Shown here piece after piece: positions 1 through 8,200 of a stretch of 16,618 nt of DNA. Origin of the DNA: Thalassiosira profunda (lineage: Eukaryota; Bacillariophyta; Thalassiosirophyceae; Thalassiosirales; Thalassiosiraceae). Under the pieces are notes generated by a model. It did no database searches, was not told the DNA's origin, and worked only from the letters and a program-made list of their open reading frames with translations. The stretch spans positions 1-16,618 of the forward strand of contig JALLAP010000196.1 of assembly GCA_036939355.1 (NCBI GenBank). Reading direction: 5' to 3'. Position numbers and translations under genes: made by a program. The number at the start of each line of letters is the position of its first letter. Position 1 is the first letter of the stretch.

Positions 1-497
1 CGACGATGGGTGGTGTTGCAAAACATCGAAGAACCGGCGGCTGCGGAGGGACATGATGGCGTAGACTGTGGGCACCGACGCGTGCACAACTCAGCGACCC
101 GGCGCAGCGAGCAGGAGGTTAGGGGAGGTTAGGGGGCGGCGGCGTGGGTGCGGGTGGTGCGTGGGGGGGGTGGGGTGGCTCGTTTTTCTTTTTGTGCGTG
201 GTTGTTGGGGAGGGATGGAGGGAGGCGGCCCCCCGCCAAAAACTCTGAACGTCAAAGAAGTCAAATCGACACCGACAGAGTCAAATCAAGGGCCGAGTCG
301 GCAAGGGGCGGCGGCAGCCCATAAGTAGCAGCGCGGCGGAGGCACAACCCCAGCGCCCCGTGCCTCGCAAGCGCATAGACGGACGTCGCCGGGGCCGGTG
401 GCGGCGCGTCTGCAAAGAGTGGCCGACGGCTAAATAACCATTGAGTTGAGGACAGGAGACACGCAATCTCAATCGACTTGCAAATTTCTCTGCAAAG
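1..497. promoter_or_regulatory. 5' flank of the membralin gene, with G-rich tract
   Basis: No convincing gene is present. Runs of three to eight G occur at 122-175 and again at 207-222, on the same strand as the gene, giving quadruplex-forming potential. A TAAATAA lies at 431-437, about 60 nt before the start codon, and GCAAATTTCTC at 480-490 immediately precedes it. These may be core promoter or 5' UTR elements; none is proven by the sequence. Confidence 0.4.
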
Positions 498-3400
498 ATG
501 GAGTACGACCGCGCCCTCTTCCGCGTCTACGAGCGCATCCTTGAAGATCTCAACGGCACGCCCTCCCCGATGGCCTTGGCGTCCTCTACTGATGTGGGGG
601 CGACAGGTTCCAGTGTGGTGTCGTCTCCTCGCCGCGGCGGATTGCGAAGGCGCAGGCATCAGGAGATGGGCTCGCCCAGTAGCGGCGACAGCGAGGAGAG
701 CGAGGGAGCAGATCATGGCAGCCCGGAGAGCCAACGATCCGCCCACAGCGAGGGAAGCAGCCTCAGCCGCGGAAGGAGGAGGAGACGAATGCCACCGCGC
801 GCGCCCGTCATGGCGAGGCGGCAATTCTCCTCGGGGCTGCAGCAGCAGGGACGAAGGGAGCAGCTCCCGCTTCCGTTCATACTTCCCATCTGGATGGCGC
901 GCAAGCTGGAGAGAATCAATCATTCACTCGACGACACCCGGTTGGCGATGGGGGGTCCCAATTCCAACTCGGTGGCTCGGATCTGGGGCATTATCAGGAG
1001 TGGATTTAGGGACAGGCAACAATACGACAGCGTGGCCACGTCACCTCTCACCCCCTCCCGATCCCGAGCATTGTCCCCCGGCGGCTCCAACCATCGCGAC
1101 GATACCGACGAGGAGAATTCATTGCATGATGTGGATGAGGATATCGAAGCGGGACTGCAGCTGACCCCCATCAATACTGCCGACGACTCGGGATCTTCGA
1201 GCGAGGGATTGAGGAGGAGGTCTCCTGCTAGACGGCGGCAGAGTCCTCCCTCTTCTTCTCCCACCCATCAACAATCCACTGCCCTTGGGTCACCCAGGAG
1301 AAGCTCCCCGCCATCCATTCCGAGCTCGTCGTCAGGGGGGTTGGGACAGGGAGCGGTGCTGCAGCCAAGGGTATCCTCGCCAACGTCCGCGGAAGAGACG
1401 CCCAATAACGGCTCTGCAGCGAGATCCTCGGCTCCGGCCGGGTCGTTGGCCCAGCGCGCCATCCAAATGCAGCTGCGCCAAAGTGAAAGATTGTCCTCCC
1501 ACGGTGGGAGGAGGCGAAGGAGAGAAAGCGAGAGAGTTAGCGATGCGGAGAGCAGTTCCGACGCCTCCGGCGACGAATACGATACCGACGATACCAGCAG
1601 CTCCTCCTCTTCCTCTGACACCAACGACCGGCGGAACGCACGCATCAGCATTGAAGGAGGGTGTAGCCAGCGCAATCTCTACGGGGTCATGCGCCTCTCG
1701 TTCGCTGTGGCAGTCCTGCACCTCTTCGTGCTCGCTTCGTTACACGTCACGTACGTGGGGCCCGGGGCGTTCCGATCCGAGATGGGGTTGGCGGAGAGCG
1801 CGAAAAAACGACGGAGGAGGAGGCTCGGGCGAGGGTTGTTCGTGGGCGACGTCGCGGACGAAAATGAGGCGCAGCAAAAGGAGGCGTCAGCACCAAACCT
1901 CGTGAATTGCGTCGCCTATGCGCTCTCCACCCGACCGATCGAGGCGCGCAGCACCTATTTTGGAGAGGAAAAGGACGACAAGGAATCATCTTCCTCCCCT
2001 AAAGAAGACGACGAAACGACCGAAACGCCCACCGGCACGAGGAGCCTCGAAGATCCCTCTGCCGATGACTTCGTTAGTCCAGGTAGGGAAACGCGTGATT
2101 ACGATGACGACGAACTCTACGATCGCCGCCCAGGCGACGTCCCATATCCTCGATTTGGCAATGCGGTGGTCCGGCCGTTGGTGGTGCGGGACGACGAGTA
2201 CGTTCCGCAGAGGGCAATGGCGGCGGACAATGGAAAGGGCGCTGAAACGCCGCTGCTGGGGAAAGATGAGATTCTCCAAATAAAAATCCTGTATGGGGGC
2301 AAATGCAGCGGCCGCTGTTCGAGAGTGCGAAACGTGGTGTATCCACCCCCAGAGGAGGGGAATAGCAACAGCACTGATACGGCAGAGCCTTCCCTCGATC
2401 AGGCAGGACTGCGTGGCTTGCAATCCAATCCAAGGGAGCGTCAATCCAAGGAGACTGGCGAGGAAGAGAAAAGGGGCAATGCCACAGCCACAAAAGAGGA
2501 CGAACTCTCCTCGCCCTCGTACTGGGAAAAAGTCCACTACCGATTTGCTGTCGACGATGCCCTCCTGTTCCTGGACGAGACATCGGCGAAAATGCACAAC
2601 ATCACCGTGGTGAACGTGACGGTCACGGAACGATGTCTTAGCACCGGGACGGACGATGGCGAGTTGACATTCCTCACTGCCACGGGGCAATTTCTGTCTC
2701 AAATCTACGGAATGGATTCGGTTATCATCAACCAACTTATGTATGGGATACGCGGGATCGACGGGGCCTTCACCCCCGGATACGTCAAAAACATGGACAC
2801 CTCGGAACGCTGGGGCTGGCACAAGGAGCAATTGGAGGCGTTTGAGCACGCGTCCTTCCCGGAGTGGGTGTTCCGCAAATTGGGAGTGGTGGTGATGTCC
2901 ACGCTCGCGTTCTTCTTGATCACTTCCGTGACATCCCTTATCGTGCGGGTGCTCACCTCCTCGGGCGTGGTGCTCATGTTTCCGCTCTTTGCTTGCTTCC
3001 GAGCCGCGGGGATGCCAGGGGCGGACGAGCGGATCCTGGCCTTGTCGTATCCGTGGATTGGATCGGCGCGGGCGGCCATCCGGGAGCGGAGCGTGCATCC
3101 GCAGAGCCATCTGGTGTGGGCGCACGTGACGAAGATCGTGCTGTACTACGTAATGTACGAGGCGTGCCAGGCAGCTTGGAGCGTGGTGAGTTATTGTCTG
3201 TCTACGATGCGTCAATCAATCATCCAGGCCGATCTCAACGTATTTTATTCTACACAGGTGCTCTACGCCAAGAGCATTCCAGAGGCACTGCCCATTTGGA
3301 TCTACGGCTTTGCAATGATCTGGGAATACTTCTCGATGGTCTTCGTGCGATCAGCGCTGTCCGTCCACTTCTTTCCGCGGATCGTTTTCCTGTACTTCTG

Positions 3401-3752
3401 CATCTACCACGCGTATTTCTACAGCGTGCCTTATGGATATTTCGACGTGGCCTTGATCCCCCTCTTCCTGTTCGTGGTGCACGCCATGCTGTACACGATA
3501 CTTGGGCTCGAGGCGCCCAACTCGGCGCGCGGCGTCATCAATGTGGAGAATCCCCGCGAGGTCTACAACAAACTGAGCTGGCAGGAACCGGTCGCGGCGC
3601 TCCCGCCGGAATGGACTATATTTTTGCCGTTGAATGCGAGGCTGTCGCCATTGCACGATCGTGAGGTTGCTAATGGTGCCCAGAACAACGGCAGTAGGGA
3701 AGGAGAGATTGGTGGTGCAGCAAATGAAAATGGTGGCGATGCTTCAGCGTGA
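498..3752 (+). CDS. Membralin (TMEM259)-like ER membrane protein
   Basis: Read as join(498..3185, 3258..3752) this gives 1,060 residues; unspliced it gives 1,084. Residues 1-390 are low-complexity, rich in Ser, Arg and acidic residues, with one less biased island near residues 121-175. Hydrophobic segments lie near residues 394-421, 790-820, 878-897, then (spliced numbering) about 905-927, 936-953 and 960-981. The family match is by recall: a first membrane helix followed by an Asn-Cys pair, a luminal domain with HYRF and TVTERC, then GMDSVI, and late in the protein FFPRIVFLYFCIYHAYFYS, which closely resembles the membralin core of animals and plants. Sequons NAT, NIT and NVT fall in the predicted luminal loop. 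Animal membralin acts in ER-associated degradation; the same role here is inference. The start has A at -3 and G at +4. Human membralin is about 620 residues, so this one is much longer. Confidence 0.85.
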   Translation: MEYDRALFRVYERILEDLNGTPSPMALASSTDVGATGSSVVSSPRRGGLRRRRHQEMGSPSSGDSEESEGADHGSPESQRSAHSEGSSLSRGRRRRRMPPRAPVMARRQFSSGLQQQGRREQLPLPFILPIWMARKLERINHSLDDTRLAMGGPNSNSVARIWGIIRSGFRDRQQYDSVATSPLTPSRSRALSPGGSNHRDDTDEENSLHDVDEDIEAGLQLTPINTADDSGSSSEGLRRRSPARRRQSPPSSSPTHQQSTALGSPRRSSPPSIPSSSSGGLGQGAVLQPRVSSPTSAEETPNNGSAARSSAPAGSLAQRAIQMQLRQSERLSSHGGRRRRRESERVSDAESSSDASGDEYDTDDTSSSSSSSDTNDRRNARISIEGGCSQRNLYGVMRLSFAVAVLHLFVLASLHVTYVGPGAFRSEMGLAESAKKRRRRRLGRGLFVGDVADENEAQQKEASAPNLVNCVAYALSTRPIEARSTYFGEEKDDKESSSSPKEDDETTETPTGTRSLEDPSADDFVSPGRETRDYDDDELYDRRPGDVPYPRFGNAVVRPLVVRDDEYVPQRAMAADNGKGAETPLLGKDEILQIKILYGGKCSGRCSRVRNVVYPPPEEGNSNSTDTAEPSLDQAGLRGLQSNPRERQSKETGEEEKRGNATATKEDELSSPSYWEKVHYRFAVDDALLFLDETSAKMHNITVVNVTVTERCLSTGTDDGELTFLTATGQFLSQIYGMDSVIINQLMYGIRGIDGAFTPGYVKNMDTSERWGWHKEQLEAFEHASFPEWVFRKLGVVVMSTLAFFLITSVTSLIVRVLTSSGVVLMFPLFACFRAAGMPGADERILALSYPWIGSARAAIRERSVHPQSHLVWAHVTKIVLYYVMYEACQAAWSVVSYCLSTMRQSIIQADLNVFYSTQVLYAKSIPEALPIWIYGFAMIWEYFSMVFVRSALSVHFFPRIVFLYFCIYHAYFYSVPYGYFDVALIPLFLFVVHAMLYTILGLEAPNSARGVINVENPREVYNKLSWQEPVAALPPEWTIFLPLNARLSPLHDREVANGAQNNGSREGEIGGAANENGGDASA
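3186..3257 (+). other. Probable in-frame 72-nt intron in the membralin gene
   Basis: The segment begins GTGAGT and ends TTCTACACAG, with a CTCAAC branch-like site and a T-rich stretch before the acceptor. Its length is 24 codons with no stop, so the reading frame stays open through it. The 24 encoded residues are polar and interrupt a membrane region. Without them, the spacing between the YEAC and MIWEY segments comes closer to that of human membralin as I recall it. A nearer CAG at 3227 would also keep frame but gives an implausibly short 42-nt intron. The neighbouring ankyrin gene has an intron of similar size. Confidence 0.72.
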
Positions 3753-3809
3753 ATTGGGGAGCGCAGGCGACGTATCAGCTATTTTACACTCTAGAGCACG
3801 GGTCATCAG
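3753..3809. other. 57-nt gap between convergent stop codons
   Basis: The membralin stop (3750-3752) and the ankyrin stop (3812-3810, - strand) face each other across 57 nt. No AATAAA-type signal is visible on either strand in the gap. With 3' UTRs of normal length, each mRNA must run into the other gene's coding sequence. Confidence 0.8.
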
Positions 3810-4539
3810 TCACACGTCTGTGCAAAGCAGACCGTCTTTGTTGCGAATGTCTGGGTCGGCTCCCTTCGAGACCAAGTAATCGCCAATCGTTGCTCCGAAC
3901 CCGTACCGGCAGGCAAAATGAAGGGCAGTGTTGCCGGACAAGTTGACAGCGTTGATATCTGCTCCGTACCGAAGTGCAAGTTTCACCAACTGCTCCAAAG
4001 GTGAATGAGTGAGACTGCAGGAGAGTAAAGAAAATGACCGACTGAACTATTCTCACCTTTTTGTTGCCGTTCTGACATGCCACTGCCAGGAGCCCGTTGC
4101 CGTTATCGTCTTGGACGTCGATCTGGACGGCGCCACGCTGCAACAGCTGTTCCACCTCGCCAGCCCTTCCGTGCCGAACGAGAGAAAAGACGTTGACTTT
4201 GGGTTGTTCGGCTTGTCTTCGGAGTCCGGCCTCGGCGCGCTCGTACTCTTGTCTGCTATTGCCCTGGCCACCAACGATGGCGTTTGGGACAGACGACTGC
4301 TGCGAAAATCTCCGGAAATCTCTGGTGCGGTCGTGTGAGTGGAACGCCGGAGATCTGCTCGACCTCCGAGATCTGCTACTGAATGTGGACCGGGGCGTCC
4401 GGTACGACGAAGAATCGCCCGAGGAATTGCTTCGCGAGCTGCGGGGCGTTGCAAAGCTAGATTGCGAATGCTGCGAACGCGACGAATTCGCGGTAGCACG
4501 CGGCGTGTAGAAGCGGTCGTCAATCACCTCTGACTGCAT
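3810..4539 (-). CDS. Ankyrin-repeat protein, two exons
   Basis: Exon 1 is 4539..4057 (161 codons) and exon 2 is 3989..3810 (59 codons plus TGA), giving 220 residues. Residues 1-85 are rich in Ser, Arg and Thr and look disordered. Three ankyrin-type units follow at about residues 115-144, 146-177 and 178-211, with ankyrin signatures such as NGNKK-LVKLALRYGADINA and GNTALHFACRYG. The second repeat is formed only across the splice junction, which strongly supports the intron. The NGN...LAVACQNGNKK / GADINA pattern is like a small ankyrin protein I recall from many protists, but I cannot name it. It probably acts as a protein-binding scaffold; its partner is unknown. The start codon has A at -3. 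The gene is convergent with membralin and lies downstream of the giant FN3 gene on the same strand. Confidence 0.82.
3990..4056 (-). other. 67-nt phase-0 intron in the ankyrin gene
   Basis: Read on the minus strand it starts GTGAGAATAG and ends TTTGGAGCAG, with a CTCAC branch-like site about 20 nt before the acceptor. Joining AAG to TTG gives NKK-LVKL, the expected helix of an ankyrin repeat. The upstream CTGCAG acceptor candidate puts exon 2 in the wrong frame, so it is not used for this product. Confidence 0.85.
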
Positions 4540-5278
4540 ACTTGCGCAGGCCTGGGCCTCTGCTTCGCTCAGGCCTTCAGGCCTTCTCGAGAGGGCCGCT
4601 TAAAGGATGTCCCCTCTTCCTCATTTCAGCCGCTTGCAGTCTTTTTGAAAATTGAAGCGAATTCGAAAATTTTATTTAAAGGACTGTTACTTGATGAACC
4701 ACCGCAATAAGCACTCAAGCACGCATGCGGATGGAGGTGCAGGCAAGGAGTGCAACAGTTGAAGGCCCACCCTAGCTTGCTCGCTGTAGCAAATTGTCAG
4801 GCCCGAGAGTCTTCCTCGATATGGTACCGTACGTACCGTATTACCTACTTACCACGCCCCTCTTCTCTTCTACGGAGAGAATCTACATAGGAATCATACT
4901 AATTCCGATAACTTTTTACCTACGTATCTGAAGCTAGAGCGCCTAACACGGTACGAACCTTATCTAGGCAGGAAAGCGTACGTGCTCTGTACGCTGTACA
5001 GTTGTGTGCACTTTTGGAGGAAGCAGCGAGAAGGACGGGCGGGGCGGCCGCAGACGAGCAACTCCTCTGACGTGACAGGAGCCCCCCCGCGAGGTCGACA
5101 GATGGAGAGCAAGTCAGCAAGTGACTCAGGGAGGGTTATTTCAGCACGATCTTGGGCAAGAACGACATCAATCCTGCGTTGCAGCCCGGCGGAGGCTGGA
5201 GGGTATGGTAGAAGCAAGTACGATAGAGTAGTTGTAAAGGTTCACTTTACTTCTTTTGGCCTCTCGGCCTGTTCCTAC
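4540..5278. other. Intergenic: ankyrin promoter and giant-gene 3' flank
   Basis: No ORF here shows a recognisable domain or plausible composition, and I see no tRNA. Next to the ankyrin start is a cluster of AGGCCT palindromes (4548-4584). About 100 nt upstream of that start is an AT-rich stretch (4641-4680) with TTTGAAAATT and AATTCGAAAATTTT. The stretch 4800-5001 is rich in GTAC and TACGTA: a 9-nt near-perfect tandem (GTACCGTAC then GTACCGTAT) at 4824-4841, and an inverted pair CTGTAC/GTACAG around GCT at 4987-5001. The giant gene's RNA would form GGCC-GAGA-GGCC at 5269-5258, ten nt after its stop. Confidence 0.6.
4548..4584. repeat. Three AGGCCT palindromes upstream of the ankyrin start
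   Basis: AGGCCT occurs at 4548-4553, 4571-4576 and 4579-4584, followed by TCTCGAGA, an 8-nt palindrome. All lie within about 50 nt upstream of the ankyrin start codon, so they are in its 5' UTR or core promoter. A regulatory role is only inferred from the clustering. Confidence 0.4.
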
Positions 5279-8200
5279 TCAGTCTGCCAGCAACAACACC
5301 GCAGTGGGGGCGCTTGGAACAGTCGAAGCGAGGTTGACCTCTACGACACCTGAAGGAGACCCATAACCACTGGCGTTTAGAGCGCTGGCCCTCGCGATTA
5401 TCTTGCCACCCAATCCGTCGAGCCCAGTCAGCGTGAAAGTATTGGGCGCCAGCCCGGATGGTGGTTTCGCGAAGATGCGTGGAGCAGTGCCTCTCCAGGA
5501 CGACTCAGGAATCGCGCTGATTTTTTCCAGGTCAGCGGTGTGCGCTTTGATGATCATCGAAAAGTCCCTGCCGTTGGCGCTGTCATCCTCAGACGAAAGC
5601 CAGGTCGCCTTCCCAATGCCGTTCAGTTGATGGAGTTCGGTCATGAACGCTTCGCGGCTGGTATCAAGGGAAATTGGAGCCGTCGATTCTCCATCAAGGA
5701 CAATACGAAACTCTCCCGTCTCGTCGTCTTCCGGGGAGTACGTCTTGATCTCGAGAATGGGGTACACGTCGACCTTGGCATTGCGGCCTGTGACTCGCGA
5801 ATCATTCACACGAAGGCGGGAGTCCATGCCACCCGCCCTTGGGTAGCGCACAGCCCACGCAACGCCTTCGCCCAGGTCGCTGTGGTCGTGCTTCGTGACG
5901 CGCACATCGTCAGAGCCGAGCAAGGCTGACAGCGCACCTTCCATTTCTGACGCAGAGGCTGACACTCCCACCTCGACGGAATTATCTTGGCCGTAGCTCA
6001 AGACAATTGTGCCGCCAAGGGCTGTGAGGGACTCGGCAACGATGGCCACGCTGGTGTCCTCACCGCCAAGGCACGGCTCCCCCCGCCAACCAGGGGCAGA
6101 AAACTCGCCCAAGTGTAGGCTTCCACACGTTGCCTCGTTGGCGAACAGCTCAAGCGAACCGAAGACTGCACCCGGGGAGGACGATTCGAAATCGCTAGCC
6201 GTCGTCCACTCGAGCTTGTAGGATGAAACCTCGCTCCCGTTGTTCGAGCTCAGCTCAGTCAGCTTGACCTCAGCACGAGATTTTGTGACGATACCCAATT
6301 CCAGCGATGGCGGTCCCGGAGGAGAGGCAATCGAGAGAGAAACAGGGTCACTCGAAGTCCAGGGACCAGCGCCCGCCTCATTTTCAGCACGAATTCGACT
6401 GGCGAACGCCGCGCCTTCCTCGAGGCCCTCCACCTCAACGTAATGCTGGCCAGCACTTCCTGTCACCTTTTCGCGAACGTCCAGCGAAACGCCCGTTCCC
6501 TGCAAATTCGACGTTCCAGAATGCTGGAGAAGAGAAACGTCGCCAGCGTTGCCAAGGAATGTAACCCGCCACACTCGCCCAAATTTGTCAGAAAGCTCGG
6601 AAGTCTCCACAGCGACATTGCCCACACCAGAGAGCGCCTGCAGTTTTGTCGCAAAATCCTCCGACGACTCGTCAGCGTAGACGGTGACCGTCTGGGGAAT
6701 TGTGCCAATGCTCAACTCGAAGCTTCCGCGAAGGTCGTCTTCGTCGCTCAGCAACTCCACCTCCTGGACTTCTTGCACTGCTCCCTCAATGTCTGCCGAA
6801 TAGACCACGTCTACAAAGGATGGCTGACCGCCAGCTTGCAGCGTGGACACGTCTGCGGCAGCGTTTTGTCCCACAAGCAGTGGCATTGCACTGCTCGAGA
6901 GCGAGACGCCGGCCCCGTTCGACCATCCACTCAGTGGCACAGTCGCACTGGTCAATGCAGCAGAGGACACAACCGAGCCGTCGTCTGAGTACAGCCTCCA
7001 TTCTGCTGAGGTGGGCTCGTACGAGACAGCGAGCGACTTTCCTAGCAATTCGTATCGCGGGCGGCCATCCTGGAAAGAAGTCTGAACGTAATTCCCATCG
7101 TAGTCTCCCCCAAGGCCGCCAACGACAATGTAATTCGTCGACTCTGTGGCAACTGCCAAGGCAGGCGGCGGATTGTCAGACAAGAACTCGATTGTCCAAG
7201 TGAACCCTTCGGACGCCTTTGGCCCGTCCCGACTAACTTTTACCACGCCAACGCCCGGCAGAGATTCGAGGGAGGCCTTCATCGCAGCAGACGATGCGTT
7301 GGCCGGCACAATCACCTTTTTCTTGGTGTAAATAGGTGTCGTGGCAGTGCCGCCGGGATAGCTGGGCGAGAAGTTCACAGTGCTGCCGGAGACTGACGAG
7401 GCGGTCAAGTACTCTGAGGTCCCAACATATTTCCGCACTTGGATGACATCCCCTGGCCTGAGTGCCGACTCTAGGCTTTGCCCGCTGGCTTCGATCAGCG
7501 AGGTGGTGCCAGACGAGAGCGTCGCGCTTCCAATGTAGTTGTCCATTCGGTATCCCGGCACGGCAACGCCGCCCGTCCCGCGAACGTGGTACTCTGCGAG
7601 CTCGATTTCGTCGGCAGCCACCGATTTCACCTCGACGGATTCGTCTCCGATCACAATCATCTCGCCCGGGTGCAACACGGACGTCAAATCGTCGCCCATG
7701 GTGCCGACCCAGCGGGATCCAGGGTCCACCACGAATTGGGCTGGCTGGGCCCCCAAAGACACGAGCCTGTCGTAGCTGCCTTGATAGCCGGCAGACAACT
7801 CCAAATACCCAGACACAGCATCATCGGCCGATGTAGAGAGCGAAAGGATTTCCGGCAGGAAATCCGATGTGGTCACCTCAACAAGATATTTTGCGACTGG
7901 AGCCCCGTTGACGCCGTTGGGTTTGTCGGACGACGAGGGAGCCCCCCAGTTCAACCTCAGCTTGCCGTTGGACATGGCTGCTGACGCTGAAGACAAAGCA
8001 GTGGGCACGTCGACCGGCGTTGCCGAGATGGGAGACAAGGGGTAGCCTTCAAAGACAAATGGGCCCTGCGACTTTTCGTTCACTGCCGCTACGCGCACGT
8101 AGTACTCTTGTCCCGGAGTCAGGCCAGCGACGGTGTAGCGGTAGTGCTTGGAATCCTCGCCAGAGTAAACTTTCATGCCCGACGAACTCAAGCCTGCGTA

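Noticed and set aside
1..55. Possible first 18 codons of a divergent minus-strand gene (ATG at 55, A at -3)
   Set aside because: The frame is open to the window edge, but 18 codons are too few to support a gene.
118..136. Telomere-like TTAGGGG repeats
   Set aside because: Only two imperfect units occur within a general G-rich tract; this does not make a telomere or an interstitial telomeric array.
498..1164. Overlapping ORFs in the Ser/Arg-rich 5' part of the membralin gene
   Set aside because: Low-complexity GC-rich sequence opens several frames. The main frame is continuous with the conserved membrane core and has the best start context.
1986..3215. 409-residue minus-strand ORF
   Set aside because: It is antisense to the conserved membralin core, is His/Arg-rich and has no recognisable motif.
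4015..4020. CTGCAG as the acceptor of the ankyrin intron
   Set aside because: It puts exon 2 out of the ankyrin frame; the GGAGCAG acceptor at 3990 restores the repeat.
4960..5353. Small ORFs on both strands (85 and 123 residues) in the intergenic stretch
   Set aside because: Their composition looks random and they have no domain. The minus-strand one does not continue the FN3 fold, so it is not a convincing missing exon of the giant gene.
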